Shown here piece by piece: positions 45,704 to 61,500 of a stretch of 64,000 nucleotides of DNA. The position numbers and the translations under genes were made by a program. A model generated the notes under the pieces. It searched no databases, had not been told where the DNA came from, and was given only the letters and a program-made list of their open reading frames with translations. Origin of the DNA: Phoronis australis (taxonomy: Eukaryota; Phoronida; Phoronidae); contig NMRA01000117.1 in NCBI GenBank assembly GCA_002633005.1, positions 124,001 to 188,000 on the forward strand, in the 5' to 3' direction. Positions within the stretch are counted from its first letter, which is position 1. Each line of letters begins with the position of its first letter.

Positions 45704-46435
45704 CCATGTTAATCAACCTAGTGTTTCTCTGGTGAACAAAGGTGATTTGAGTGTTGTACTATCTTAGCAAATGTTACTAAGGAAGCCTGAGACAACGAGG
45801 CAATGCTTGCTCAATGAATATTAAGTGGGTATAATGCGATAATTTTGGTGCAGAGTTTTCTTTTCCACATGGGCAAATATGAGGAACTTGAAAACAACCC
45901 TGATGCATACAACCATGACAGTTTCTTTGATTTCGTGCACAACACAACTGTAGCCAACTTGTGTTGTGAAACTGAAGGCATGCTGAGGAATTACTCTGTG
46001 GGTTTGATATAATGTTACTAACCAACCTAGCCCACCTGTACTGAAACATTGTTTGTACATTTTCGTTTTTCTGTGCTTCTAATATTTAGAATTTTGAAGC
46101 ATCAAATTTGGCCCAGAAATAACAGTTACAGCTTGTGGTCACATTAAATCAAGCCCTCCATCATGCTGTCTATAAACACATGGCTCACGAAACATGAATT
46201 TGCTACCAGTGTTATTGATATGGTCTTAGCTGAACCATTAGAGGTGTTTATAGGGCGACATTGTACGGTAACCAGTCTAGTTATGACTAGTGTTTCACGC
46301 ACACCATGAGTTTCAATTTTTGTATGATGTTTTTCTCATAATTCAGCTACAGATTTGTTACTGGACTGAGAACAATGACAGTGACACAGTCTTTATGTTC
46401 TTTTGGATTTACACAAATTTCCACTGAACTGGACA

Positions 46436-46534
46436 TTAGGTTCTAGACTGAAGCGTCATCTTGCTTGCTAACTCTGCATACTCCTTTCCACCTTTAGCAA
46501 CTCCCCTGTGCTTTACATCACCTAGCACACGAAC
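46436..46534 (-). CDS. VPS35L: VPS35L terminal exon
   Basis: [20 protein letters not shown] then [12 protein letters not shown] and TAA (46438-46436). The LQxRT C-terminus is conserved in the family. Acceptor TTGTTTCAG. No AATAAA is seen on this strand until 44717-44722, so the polyadenylation site is unresolved. Confidence 0.95.
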   Translation of the reverse strand, partial: VRVLGDVKHRGVAKGGKEYAELASKMTLQSRT

Positions 46535-49500
46535 CTGAAACAAAAAAGCACCAATAGCAACTTTGAAACCAAGAAAATAGGTCACTTTATTCTACTGTGA
46601 CTGAAAATAATTTTATCCTGTCCTCAACTGATGATTCAACAATAAGGCTTCAATGTTTTAACACTTTATGACATCACTCAGATTTCAACAGATGCTTCAA
46701 CTGCCAACAATAAGAAATATATAGCGCTTTATTGTTCACCTTCTATGAACATTTGTGAAATTTGAAAGAGATAATAAACACACAAGACTTGATTAAAATT
46801 CACAAAACAACTGCTATCGTGCCAGAAGCTGAATGATTAGGAGGCCTTTAGTCTGGAAATACAATTTTTTAAACATTTAATGTTCCTTGAGAGATTCAAT
46901 TGAAAAATGCATAACTCTGGTGTCAGCCTTTGTACCTCAGGAACAATTACAACTTTGAATGTCAAAAAATACAAACGCTGTGATTACAGCAGGATTACAA
47001 ACCATCTGCTTTGTATCTCCATATCCATGTTTCTGTAACAGAGCCCACAAGTTAGTGGCAAGTGTTAACATAGGAGGCTGACTCAGATCACCATGGGCGA
47101 CAATCGCATTAAACAAATATAATGCTAGTGTGGACTGTTTCCTCAAACCCTGCAATGAACACATGAGCAAACCAGCATGAGATGCATGGAATGGAAAATA
47201 GCATTTTACATTAAACCCAATTAAACTTTTACTGCAAAGAAAAAATTTCAGTGTGCTCAGACAATTTGATACAGTATCCTCTGGTGAGAGGTCATAACAC
47301 TAGTTGCAAAGTGAGACAGAGATGGCAACATTAAGAGTGACGCAAAATTATTACATCACACCTACCAATTACTCCAAACAATATGGTCGTGGCCTAATCA
47401 TATGCACTAACATACACATAACACAACTCAACAAAGTAACTTCAGTTTTCAAATATGAAGTTCATGTCGCAGCATCTGTGAACCATACAAACAAGCATGT
47501 TAACCACTTGTTTCCAAAAACAGAAATGAACTAGTTATTTTCCAGTTACAACTTTTTACCCAATGTAATTTCTCATAGAAAAGTGGCAAGAGTTAAGAGC
47601 CAAGATGCCAGAACATCCAAGATTACCCCAGTACAGGGTATGTGATACGGCTGCTGTGTCACAAATGTTGTTCTATCTATGATGCCTAGCAGAAGAACGC
47701 AAATACACTTTGGGAAGGAAACACCATGGAAAACAGATTTAAAGTGGTAAAGAGAAATGTCAGTTGTAAACTTGATGGAAATATAACATTATCATAACCA
47801 CTATTTTACCCACAATTCCACTCTTCAAGCACATGGACCAAGTTTCATACTGAGGGTTGAGATTACTGTACATTCATGGGTCACACACAAAAAGTTACCA
47901 ATTTTCTGTTTTTTATTAAACTGTTCTCTTTCTCTTAATACAGTAGGCCCCTTACAATGTTCTCTTCTGAAAAAATGTTGTGTTCGTGTCATCTGCTGTT
48001 TTTCTGCAATTGTAGTGAAACACAAACCTCATCACTCTGTTGTGCAATTTCTTTTAGATACGACAGGATGTTCTCCACCAGGGTGTCACTGATCTTCATG
48101 ACCTCTTGAATGAACTTCTGATCACCGCCATATAAGGCGTCATTTGAATCCACTGAAACACCAGTTGGGACCAATGAACAATGTGAAAGAAAATGGACAC
48201 AGTTTAGTGAATGAATATATACACAACAGGACCCCTTCCAGATTAAGAAAATATACTTCATCAGTAGTGCTGTAAATGAAAAAAAAATTAAAACCAGACA
48301 CTAATTCAAGGTAAACATTACATTTTGCACACTCAGAGCTACGTTTCTGGTAACCGTTTTATTGAAGATCTACCTTTGTCAGCTTGATAAGCATATGACT
48401 CTTGACAGGCTGCAGACAACATACAGATGGCGTTAGTGTACAGCAAAGCCTTCCCTTCACTGAGGGGATCCCAGGTATACTGCTCAAGAACATTCAGTAC
48501 TCCTCTAACTAAGTAAAGCACACCTTGATCTGGGTTGTCCTGAAAATACAAAGTTTGAATGTAAAGATGTTAATTTGCTCATCCATATTCCCAGGTAGTT
48601 GCATCCATTCATAGTCTGCACACATGTGTAATACACCCAATCATAGTCTGCACCCATGTAATACAATCACTGGGCAAACCAAAAGTATATGGTGTGTGTA
48701 ACTATGTAAAAGACAAAAGTAAAAAAGTTTTTAACTTACAAATCACAAGAAAAACCTTTTCATAAAACTGACAGTTTTCAACTGATTTGGCAAAACAATG
48801 GCATATCACATCAATGTTATCAAATCACGCAGTTCCTTACAGATCATTGAATATTTGACATAGAGCAAATTAAACTGGTTTCTTCAGCACAATGAGAATC
48901 TTAATCAAACACCTCCAGGATGCAGACAAGTAGGTGTTCTATAGTCAGTAGAAAGGTTACTCAGAATTTTTCATATTTAGAATTCAATAAATCTAGAGTG
49001 CACTTCACGAAACTAAGTTCAAAGGCAGAGTTGTAACTTTGAACATGGGGATTTAATAATTTAGTTTTGGATGATATAGCAGCAGGAAAGCGGTTTTGGT
49101 TAAAGACATCATTTCTTGACATGCATTGAAATCCCAATCTTGAGTAGATCTACTGTTGTGGTATTAAACAAAGACCAAGCAATGTTTAAAGTAACAGATC
49201 CCTGTCCCACTGAATGGAACAAGACAGGCTTTCAAACTTACTGGCACAATAAGTAGAGAAGACAGGAAGTTTGAGATGTATTGCACAAGGAGGGGTTCTG
49301 TTGGTTTCATTTTTCCATCCATCTCCATGGTTCTTGGCACCTCCAGGATGCAGGAGACAGCAGCTTTGAAAAAGGCATCGGCTACAAAGGAACAGTACAG
49401 TGAATTGAGTACAAGTCACAAAACGAGAAATCAAGCGTGTACATAAAACGTGGATATGACCTGTACAAAACAACATTAACATTTGCACAATCACCACATT

Positions 49501-52500
49501 ACATTCATGTATATAGGATCCATTCTTTCATTGTAGCACAATGTAGCATTTTTGTGCAATATATAGGTCTACCCGAGTAAGCCGTTGTAAGGTTATTGAG
49601 CTAGACAAAATAATATAAAGGTACATGGTGGCGAGATGACTACTACTGTACACCATCAATTGCCATGTCTGTGACAGGTAATTATACTGACATTCACGTA
49701 CAAGAGAACCACACAAAGTTGTTCAACATTGCACCTAGATTTGTAAACAGTAGTGATCGTATATGAATGACGGTTGCACACCAATGCATCTAGAAATGTA
49801 AACAGTATTGACAAGTGATCATGTATTAATGACGGTTGTATCATTTAGGTCAGTGTCATCACTTATGCATCTATTGTCTGTCTACATAACTGATACATGG
49901 AACAGAATGACAAAAAAGCCTAGCAAAGTATACTGAAGTAAAAGAAACCCCTTGAAAAAGCACACTGCGCAATATAATATGTGAAATATAGAAAGTGTAG
50001 TTTGCCATAAACATATTAAAACATCTGTAGTGATGTCTTCAACAATATATAATCTAATCAATTGACGAACAAAATTATCACCTTGCGAAAGGCAACCATT
50101 GAGCATAGCCACCTGTCCAGAAGATAAATAAAGGTCGAGTCGGCTCAAGACACTTTGTAATGATGGAATTGTGATGAAAGTGTAAGCAGCACATGCCTGG
50201 AAGTAAAATGGAAGAACAGATTGTAAAGACGTGCCAAGAAAACTCTTGTTCTTGAATGACATTGCTAACTTCAAGAAATTTGTAAAAGAACAACGATTTC
50301 CAAAATGAAATGATTAAAATTAGTACACAACTATTTTATGGATACAAAGCAGTATATGAATAAACAATCTGTTTGAAGGAACAATTAAAATTCAGCAAAA
50401 TATTCTATTCCACACTCCAAACAACAGCCTGATAAACCACATGACAAAGAGAGTGAAAATATTTCCGCAAACACTATGAACTTGATGAACACTGTTTCAC
50501 TTAATTCTAAAAGCACTGATGAAGCCAAATGCTAGATAATTGTTTTAAGTGACTAAAATCTTTACATTTTATGATTTACCTACCCTAACAAATGCAGCAG
50601 TCTTTCTCGAATGACTCCCCTTCACCACATTTCGAGTAAGCATAGCTAAGTTGTTAACACTCTGTGGGAAGAAACACTGAATGTTTACAAAGTATAGCAA
50701 CTAGCATATTGTGTTAGGGAAAATTGTGTTTCATCTAGTAACTTAAACACAAGAGATCTCCATGATTATAGTAAATAACAAGGGAACATGTTTGTGATGT
50801 CCATGTGCATCATTGAAATAATCAGTAACACACTAAAGTAGAAGCAAAGGCTTGATGTTAACATAGTCACTACAATTATTGTTAATGTTCAACATATGAT
50901 GGCAATCTCATGTAATCAAAATGACCTGTGATTGGTACAAAATTTTCACCTCATTTTAATTAACATGTTACCCACAACTGACAAATGGTGTCGAACACCT
51001 AGAATTCCACCACTAACCTGAATCAAGTAGATGAGAACACTATCCAAATTGGTGAATGAAGCTCGTGTCTCAACATAGAAACTGAGCTGTTGCTCTAAGT
51101 CTCGACCAAAAGATATGCTCTGAATGAAAGAACAAATGAGGCCGGACAAAGCTCTCTTCTCATCTTCAAGAGTTAGTGCGCTGAAACAACAGTTCATGAC
51201 AAATCTCAGATTCAGCCATGATGTTAAACTATGTAGGTATCATTTTACCAAAAACCTGACTTGTCAATTATCCTAGACATTTTGCAACATTTCCACATTG
51301 TTAGTTCCCAGGGTGTAAATAATTATGTCTGGAATTTTTTTCAAAGAAATGTGATTGATAAATGTTTGATTTCGTCACTTTTATTTTTTGTACAATGATT
51401 TCAGACTGCATTTGATCTTTTGTTAGTCACCGTGTTTTCAAGGTGAAATACAATGAAGAGACAAGACTTTCTTGCAGACACAAGCAGACCAAGGGTCATA
51501 TTGCCCGTTCCAAATAATCTTTTTATATGCCAGGAAATCTAAATTATTCTAATGGAGCATTATTTATAGTTAGTTGTCATGTCAGTGTTTCTCAGGTAGA
51601 TTATCTCCCCTTGACACACAACTAAGTACTGTTCAACTTACTTGACAGAATCATGCATCGTCTTGCAAACAAACATCAATGAGTTAATGATGACTGGATC
51701 ATTGGTGCTTCCATGCTGGCTTCTGCAAAAGAGACTTTGTACATTTGAAGCTGAATTTTGCCTTGTTTAACTGATTAAAAACAAAAATTGAATTAGGCTA
51801 TTTATTGTCATAAAATTGGTCTCATAATATTCCTTAGCGTTATAGAATTCTATTTCCATTGTTAACAAGAACATCGAAACCATCAGTAACTCAAGGAAAT
51901 GCTTCAAGTTTTATTGGGTTTCGCCAATTCTAAAACTGAGCTCTTGTTTTTGACACTGAAATCGCAAAGAATGATTTTTTCCATTTCTGAGATTGAGCAA
52001 CACCAGACAAAATATGCACACCAACTATTTATAATTTGGTAAAAACGAGAGAAGTTACTAACTAGAAGACTATGAGTAACTAGGTAAGCAGAACATTTCG
52101 AGCCTGCAGCTCAGGCCCCTGTTCAAGTGACTGATTTTTTCAGCGTTGTTGAACCCCCCACTTAACTCATGACCAGGGACTACAACTACCTCCCATGTAT
52201 GACAAGGTGTTACTTCCAGTTCAACAATGGTGGGAAGATCAGTCATGTGAACAAGGGCCTGAGCTGCAGTGTTGAAACATTATGTTACCTAAGTTATAGT
52301 CTTCTAGTAAGTAACTTCTCGATGAATTATGAACACTTTTAGCCATATTTATAATTTCTTTAAGCCATGATACCAACTTAACATAACCTTCCATGATTGT
52401 CCTACAAACATCAACCTTGACACTTTCCTTCTGGAACAGGTCAATGAACTGCATGAACTTGTCCTGGAAAAGAACACAGTTCTGTACAAGCACACAATGT

Positions 52501-55500
52501 CATTTAAGTAAAGTTTACATTTCCAGAGCTAAAAAAAAATCGTAATTTAGTGCAGTGCAAACTCATATGTCACATTCTAGTACAAGAAACGTTCTTGTCA
52601 CTGAGGCAATGTTGAAAGACCAGTGATTTTGTTGGTTTAAATTTGTGAGGGAGTCAATTGTTGAAGTTAGATGGAACCTTTTGTATGCCAGGTCTGGGTT
52701 ACAAAAAAGATCAAAAAATGTTTGCTGGATAAATTTAATGGTTAGATGACATGAAAATCATTGCTGAACAACATCAATGTGATGGATGATAGACGGGTAG
52801 ATTCGCTGTTATGCAACATAAAGCATTACGTCACCACGCCCTCTAGTACACAGTGTTTAAGCAAGTTACTTACCAGACCAAAAAGCATGGAGAAGTCAGT
52901 AATGTGAACCATAATTTTGGAAACTATCGACTGAAGTTGTCCATAAAAATCTTCAAAAGCCCGGTCTGGAGTCATGTGTTTGATGATGTCAGCTAATATT
53001 GTATTGATCTCACGCTTCTGTAAAGTACAAATTGACACACTCGCATCATGATATGATTATGTGCAATTTGTTTCTATGCTTATGTTTATTCAACCTTGAA
53101 AAAAGCCATGATTATCTGTTACCACATGTTAACAATCACAAAAATTATGTTCTTATCATGAACCTGGGATCTACACAAAGTAATGTACTCAAACATTATG
53201 TTCTGATCATGAATCCTGGGATCAACACAAGGTCAAATGATGAACAAGTCAGCTGCCAATCTTATGGTAAAAACACACAATTTCAACAGCGTTAAAACAA
53301 AAACAGAAACAATGAGGTACTTGGTGACAGAAAAGCACTTACAGAAAAATGCTTCACAACATATTCAATCCAGACTTCTGCACAGGAAATGTAATCCTGA
53401 AAAGAAATGAAACATCGAGTGCAAAAATAAGAAAGTGAAACAACAATGTCAATCATGAAAGTCTGTGAAAGCATCTTAACTCTTACGAAAAGATTTTATA
53501 AACATGAGTGAAAAGTCAAACGACATAAAAATGGACATAAGAAATTAAAAGTTCTCAATTAGTACAATCAGATTCGATTCGGCATGAATGAAAAATTGAA
53601 ACGCGCTACTGCGAATACAAGTGAGAAACCCAATGAAAACATTTTATTGCAATCTGACAAAAGAATTATTTTCCATTATAAAAATAGAATATTTTTGCTG
53701 CAGTGCACCCTGACAAAGAAACGTAAATATTTTACCAGCATACTTATCCACATTAGAGGAATGAGGATATGAGCGAGGGGAAGCAAGGAATTTAAAAGAC
53801 AGCCATATTGAATGGCCGAGACATAACAGATGGGTAGCCATATTGAATGGCCGAGACATAACAAAAGGGTGGCATGTTAGTGGTTTGAATAGGACATTTA
53901 TTTTCTGAATTAACATATTTAAACATTTTATGTTTTTTCACAGTAAAACGGAGATTTTTTGCAACAATATGTACAGTTGGTATTCCGTATGTTTCAGATA
54001 GCCTAAGCACTTCTTAAAACAACTCTCAAAGGGAAACCAACTCCATGAACATGTCAGTCTAGCAGTTATCAGGCCACAACATGTAAGCCAATCAGTCAAC
54101 AGACCACTGCAAGGCCATACAACACCCGGTTATGGTTATATAGGACCTTACGGACAAGTCTATATTCTGCAGAATATTTACAAAACTATAGATTTAAACT
54201 CGGTAGGAAGCAAGAATTTGGTTTTTGGCTTTTTACCAAGCTGCCAACAATTGGGTCACAAGACCCTGTATTTTTGGAAAAATTTTAGTGAACAAAGGTA
54301 CATTCATAGCAAAACAATAGTATCAATGTTGTGACCAAATTTTGATTGATGTAAATAATCAATATGAAAATTCTAAATGCTGTTACAATTTTCTGAATTA
54401 TCATTTTGTCTTCCATTTATGTAACCTTTATGTTTTTTCATGAAAATCAAAAAAATTCTTATGCATAAGTGGAACATTTTAAAAGCAATCCCTATCACCA
54501 TTGTGCAGAACAGTGCATTAAGAGTAATATTTGAGATTCCAATCAGCCATTTCTGAAATATGATGTTTCAATGTTAGTCAAATAATGGACATTTTTCTAA
54601 GGTTCTACAAAACCTAATTTCTTCAGTGACGTGGCATTACACTGAGAATAGATAAATTTGCCATGGACCGTAGACCAGGTAAGAAATAATACACCTTTAT
54701 AAGAGTATGATCAGTCTTATATCTTCCTCATGTAGATGGAAGGAGACTGGGATAGACAGAAAGGAATCTTCAGGAGTATGTTAAATTCTATGTCTGTTCA
54801 CTTGGCTTCAGTGGATGAGGAAGGATACTTCAAAGCATCAGAAGCTATGTAACACCTTCTTGTCAAACCATAGTCGCATTTAAGAAACTCAGCTGTTGAG
54901 CATTTCAAATTGGCATGGCATACTAACGTCATCAATTCATAAATTGTGTGATATTTACCTCAGGGTTCCTCAGCTTCATGACCGTTTTCCATACTTCATT
55001 CAGTACAGAAAGTTTCTGGTCCTCTGGTGGATCAGCCAATACTATACATAGCCCCAGACTGCGGTAGAGCATGTGCTAAAATGAAGAATATTATACTGGT
55101 GACTGGATCACCCAGAAGTGTACACATGCTTGTATAATGCTATGGCATTGGTTAACTACAAAACAAAATGAATATGGGTGTCACCACTGAAACAGCTGAT
55201 CAACGGGAAGGTTTGTTTTTGATGCACCAATGATATTCACAGACACCTCAATTCAACTAAAATAATTTAACAGGAGCACATAAATAAGTTTTTAAATTGA
55301 TTTAATTAATAACAAAATTGTTGAAAACTATCTGCACATTTACTCTTAGCTAAAAAATAGCTCTTACCCATTTCTTTCGAGGGTTGGCCCTACAGTTGAC
55401 TGACACGAGATTATTAACCTATATAGTTTAAGTCATTCTAACACTCTCCTACCCGTAAGAAATATCTTCAGATTTGTACTTATTGCCATCATGAACTAGA

Positions 55501-58500
55501 AACATTGAACGTCTTTTCATGTCTGTAACGCAAGAGTTTTTAGATGAACCTTGCATCTGGACAAGAAGAATCTTCACATGGCTTTGAATAAGGAAACAAT
55601 GTTATTTGGAGCATCTGTTTGTACCAGCAATGAAGTATTATATCGGATTCTTTTAAAATATAAGAGACTTGACATATACACGCACATATGCACGCACGCA
55701 AACACTCACACATATATAATAACAAAACAACAAACAAGAGTAAGACTTTGTGACGTTAATTGTAACAAGAATTCAACATTAAAAAACAACACATTGTTAT
55801 AAAACATCAAATATGTAGAATCCAATGGTGTGTAGAAGCAGTAGTTACAAATTTCTGCACAACAGTCAAGTTAAATTTATGTATTACCCTTCTGTGTTTG
55901 ATTTGATATTTTGCATATACCTATTATAATCATAATTGTAAAACAAACCTGGAAAGAAAGAAATAAATATATTAAAAAGTATACGTAGATTACATTAGTG
56001 TACTCACCTTAGGAAACCCAGTTTCCTCGCATTCTCTTATCATCACTGTAAACTGCATGGCACGAGTTGCGATGAACTCTGGCTTGAACGCTGACATGAT
56101 GGAGTTCAGTAAGAGAGCACTACAAAAATATGGCAGGATATTAAACTGTAAACTGCTCATTGTCACTGTGTCAGTTCTACATGGCTAAATTAGGTCATAA
56201 TGTGATGAAGCAGAATAACTATCATTATTAAGTACCAGAAGTCATATCACATTTTCAAGCAACAAAAGTTTACTGGGATACTTTTCTAAAAAAAAAAGTA
56301 CCTCGAAGGGAAAAGTCAAAATGTTTTATATTACCCTTTGTAAACATAGAAATAAACGCTACTCATCCTTGACCTATTTTACAGTGCGGTTCACTCAGAC
56401 TCAGTGAACAATCCATGCAACATTCACAAGGTGACGTGGTCAGTTTCCATCACCTTGTTTCTGCCACTGTGCTCCATTTCACTGAGCAAAGAAAATAACT
56501 CCTTCTAGATCAAACACCGTTTGAAATAGAGTAGTATGAAGAATGATGTACATAAATGAAATAACTTGCTGCAATCCTTCATAAAGGAGTTCCAATAAAT
56601 GCAACACTTGGTGCATGTCCCAAACAGAAGAATTTTGATGGCATATACGACACAGGGTGAATTTCCTTAGATACAACATGAAATCAGGGCTGCCTTCCGT
56701 AGATGCAAGACACTTGCAAGTAAATCTAGTATGATCACAGGCTTTGCTGGTAATGCACACTGATATTTCAAAGAGACTTGCATGACCTAACATTTTTGCA
56801 AGTTTCTTAAATCCATGGAACATGTCCGTGTACATACCTGTTACAATTTTCTTTACAGTTGTTCAGGATATGGGTCAGCGTTTGATCCGTGGCCTTCTGT
56901 GCAATACAGTGTAAAATCCAGTCAAGGGCCGGGCAGTAAAGAGTCAAGTACTTTGGTGTTTCCATGTTCTGAGAGGCCAGGGTATTCTGTACACTGTCAC
57001 TTTGCAACTAAAATGGACAAAAAGTGAGTTTTAAACGTAATTGCAATTTTACTTTTGTTGTGTAATGATTCATATTGTCATGGAAACAAGAATGAACACG
57101 TTGAAAAATCAGAAATGTTTGTGCTTCGATGAAATAATACGATAAAGAGTAAAATTCAAGAAAATTCCATGGTGTACATTTTCAACTGTGTCGAATACAA
57201 AATAACATCTACCAGAGACAGCGAGAAACAAAAACATCTAACGGTAGAAATAAAAACTATCCACTAATACGTTTCATAGCACATATGATAATGTGTCACA
57301 CAAGTAAATTTCAGAAAAGATGTACTTTTACTTTTTGTACATACTGGATAAATACACAGACTTGTTGCTAAGCAACCTTTAGTAATCCAGAACTGGCATT
57401 TTGCAACACGCAGAAAATTTGTCTCCCATAAGTTAGGCACGCCCATAATTTTTGGTCAATCTAAACAAGCAGAAGGCCAATTCCTCTTGCAGCATATGAG
57501 AGGCCACAAGTGAGACCGGACTAATGACCTAACTATGGATAGCGAAAGACATCATACACGCAAAGGTTTGTGGGACAGCCATCATCTCGAGCAGCACCAC
57601 AGGAAAACGTAGCTATATGACCTGCAGAGAACATTTTATTTTCGTAGCATTTTAAGGAGCCAGTTAGTTCAGTTTACCATACTTAGATACGAGTCTATCT
57701 AAAATCTATCCAAAATCAATTGCCAATGTACCAAGCAGACGATCACCTGTATGATGTTTTCTGGACTGTGGATAAGAGGACTCATATCCCATAAATTTAT
57801 GCTCCTTCACATTGAATTTCAGTATCCGTAAAAAAATCAATTTCACAAAACACTTGAGGGCAGGCCATGGCAACCCGTTAATATGTCACAGCTTCTTCAT
57901 AAGAAGCCTTAAAATCTCTTCAACATATTTGGTCATCAGATTCACTGCCTGTACTCTGAGCTTCAAATGTTCCCAGTGATACATGTATGGCCCGCTAAGT
58001 CACAGATACTTGATAGAATTTGCACCATACATCTAATGTCCAGTATGTCAAAACTCAGTAGCATTTAATCTATTAGTTTTAATAGTAGTATTACTAAATT
58101 CTCCTGAGTTTCACTAAAGGAGTCGAATGAAGTCTAATAAGTCTGTCTGTAGTCTTTCTGCAACCAGTTACGACATAAGACTTGACTTAGCAAAAGCTGA
58201 CATTTTTTATTTTTCAGTGTGTTCAGAGCTTAACCCTAATTTGTCCATTCAAAGGGCAGTTAAAATTAACAAACATTAATTTTCCGAAAGTACTTTTCAA
58301 GGCCAGTGCAGAACATAGAGAACAAATTAAAGGTGGTTCACCTGTGAATAACAAGTCAAGAAGTCATTGTAGCACGGCATTTGATGATCCCTGATGTGTG
58401 GTGCCACATGAACACCAACCTGAAGTAGACAGAATAATGTATGAAACATCTGACGAAGGGAGATAATCAAAAACTAGTAAGTGAATGTAAAAGATTTTGC

Positions 58501-61500
58501 CAATAGATGTCATGATACTTGATATGCACTTTATTATCAAAGAGACATTTATGGTGAGTTCTAAACAAAGGAAAGTGTTTTTTCTTTTTGATTTTTTCCA
58601 AAAGCAGAGTTGCAGTAGGCCAGAAAATTGTATGTTTGATTCAAGTTTTCACCCTCAGTTTTTAGATGCTTTTGGTTTGGTTATAAGAAGTGAATGAAAT
58701 TGCTTTTCAACTGGTCAACATGAAAATGTTTACAAATGCCCATACAATACAGTTTTCGAGGTCAAATTCAAATTAAAATAGAACAACTATGAGGTTAATT
58801 ATTTGATTGTAGAAATGTTTGTTAGATTAATTACGATTGGTCTCCAGAATTGTGTAAAGTTTTGAGTTCTAACTTGCCTAAAACATTGAAAAAGGATTAC
58901 AATCAGACAAAACAAATTACTGTTGACAAAAACATGTAAGGTCACTAAGAAAATTGTTCACAGCAGCCAGTCATTTTACTGATCACGACATGCTTCAGGT
59001 CCTTTTTGTTTCTTAGTCATTCTGACAAAAAGGGCAGCCAGATCAGTCAGACCTTGGCAAAACATTCATGTTGATAAAAGTAAGAAAATCAAAATGCAGT
59101 TCTCATTTAAATGACAACATTGCCAGTTACAACAAAAAAAAACATGTTTACTAATATATATTTAGTGCACTTCCTATGCTCTGTAGGAACTAAAAGTAAG
59201 ACAGTCAGAACCAAAGTTGACACGGAAAAGCCAGTTCACAAAAATCAATGATTTTGGGTAACTTCAGGTACCCCGGTACCCCTTGTAACCATAACAACAG
59301 GTACATGTACATTTCCAATGAGCCTCAAGCTATCACTCGGTGCTGTATCATATATTTTGAGCTATCCAAATTATCATACCTGCAGAAAGGAAATGATCTG
59401 GCATACTTACTCGACACAGATAACACTTGGCATAGATGGAGACAAGTGGATCACCCACACCTCTAGTGACAGAGGCTAGTCTTAACAAGGTCTCCTTGTA
59501 CTCCCTGAAAATGTGGAAAGATCTCCAGTAACTTTTACTTGTCTCTCTTCCCTCCTTGACATGGAGTAAAATTGGTTTGAACGGGGAGTCCAGGAGTGCA
59601 TACATGAAATAAAATCTCTGAACCTGAGAGAAGGCTTGAGATTCAACACACCTGGGACAGGATTCTGATTAAAGTTTCCTGCCGATTAACTCAACTCCAA
59701 CCTAATCCACCAGAGGTCGCACAGGCTTGAAAAACCCAGCAGACGCTGGTGAAAGGTTGCCCAGTAAAGACTCTGCAATTTTCTGCATATTTTACTTGCC
59801 TCTATTTCAAAAAATAGAACATCAAGCAAGATACAAAAGATACACTATTAAAAATCTTCCAAGAGTAACAGTTTCGAGTCAGCTCTAAAATGCAAGTCCG
59901 AAAATTTTGAAATATTTCAAAGAGGTGGATCAAAGAATTTTCTTTGGGGTCCCATTCTGAGTAGATAACACCTATGATGGCCATGTTTTTAAGGCAAAGT
60001 AATAATGAAAAATTGTCAAGATGTCTACAGTAGCCATACAAACATAGCATAACCAAGCACCTGACAACTACTTTTTACTCTCTGCAAAATAGCAGGTTTC
60101 TTAGAAACGTCCTACTTTTATACGAATGAACGTTTTCAGTCATCTAGGGTTCAACACTGAAGGTGTAAATAAATCGAGCCCTGAAACTTACATTATTGGA
60201 AATTGTTTTGGCCATGTCCCAAGGGCGTCTACTGACAGTTAGATGGGTAAGACTGAACAGTGACTGAGAAATGGGCTTAAACAACACTGGCATCCTAGTT
60301 ATGGCAAACCATATGGCTCTCCTGTATATACTCACCTTAACAACATGGGTTACCATTGTGATATACAAGATTTCAAAATACTGGATAAAGACCGATTGGT
60401 TATGGCGAGGAGTGGAGGTGATCCATGAAAGAATCAAAAAAACCATCTCTAAATAGGTTTGGGGGACTGTGGACTGCGTTTCAACTTACCTCATACTTAG
60501 GATCGGGTTGTGAGGTGTCTCTCAAGCCACCTGTCATGTGACACTGGTGGTGAAGAACACACCGGATCATTCAGCCAGTAGCTGACCTTGAGACAAGGTT
60601 GATACGTCACGTTTTCTGATAATTAAGTTCTAGTTCTTGATATATTTACACCTTCATTTTCCATACTTTTATTTAACCTACTGAGGATTGAGAAAGCTGT
60701 AACATTTCAAAATGGCTGACTCCACGTAGAATCTCGGAATCAGCTCTCGGATGGAAGCAATCTTGAAGAACCAGTTGCGACATGTTTCCTTGGCTGACTC
60801 TGGTACCTGGTCTGGTGTGAACTTCTCTATAAATAAACAGTATTGTTTCAGTTTTTGGGAACAATAGAATGAGCAAAAATAAGTAATCAAATATATTATG
60901 GAATTTTAAAGAGGAAAAAACAACAATGACTAGTCAAGAATAAAACCACTTTGATAAATTCTAAGCACTACGTCTGAAAATAACAAACATGCTGCATAAG
61001 CAAATGGCTCTATCAACAGTCTGAATATCTTTGTACCTGTTTCACACTTATCCTTCAAAAATCACCTACTTGCATATGAAGTATGAGTCTAGGGTAAAGC
61101 ACAAAGACCACATAGTTCAACAGATGATAATAATTCAACAATGATACTTCAGAAACAAGTATGTGCTGCCATGGTAATGTTATTTCACTCACCAGGTAGT
61201 TGGACAGGCACATTACTTCCTGGAGGATAGTACAGACTCTTGGTACGGATTCGTTGGTATACAAGTTTACCTAGAAACAGAAAAGTTCTCACTGCACTTT
61301 CAAAACTGTTCCCAAATTTGGCAAAACAGTCATCAAAACTGGCACAAACAGGAGTGGTAGTTCTGTCTAAACCAGTTCACCATAAATCATATTCAGGAAA
61401 AATACATCAATAATATTGCATCAGCATCTGTCCTCTTATGGCTCTGTAAAAGAGAAAGCCCTTTGCAAATTCCAAAGTTCTTGTGCTGAAAAACTTGATG

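Larger units (their letters stand above)
41689..46435. other. Intergenic region between VPS35L and SLC39A11
   Basis: Must contain the SLC39A11 promoter and 5' UTR exon (needed because the first coding exon starts with a splice acceptor) and the VPS35L 3' UTR. No coding exon recognised. It holds repeat-like sequence at 42480-42750, an inverted repeat at 44035-44216 and a tandem repeat at 45328-45703. Confidence 0.6.

Noticed and set aside
52372-52378. Apparent one-base phase conflict in VPS35L when the donor at 52373 is used
   Set aside because: Resolved by the donor AA|GTTGGT (edge 52378), which restores the reading frame and gives the conserved Lys; no frameshift is needed.
59505-59623. In-frame 5' extension of the VPS35L exon (with [14 protein letters not shown]) after an acceptor at 59624
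   Set aside because: Splicing at 59504 joins to the previous exon in phase and matches the family length exactly; the extension is phase-incompatible with the exon at 60682.
60484-60571. Possible extra exon ending [10 protein letters not shown] before a GTAAGT donor
   Set aside because: The flanking VPS35L exons (60682 and 59504) already join directly with no missing residues, so this is intronic.
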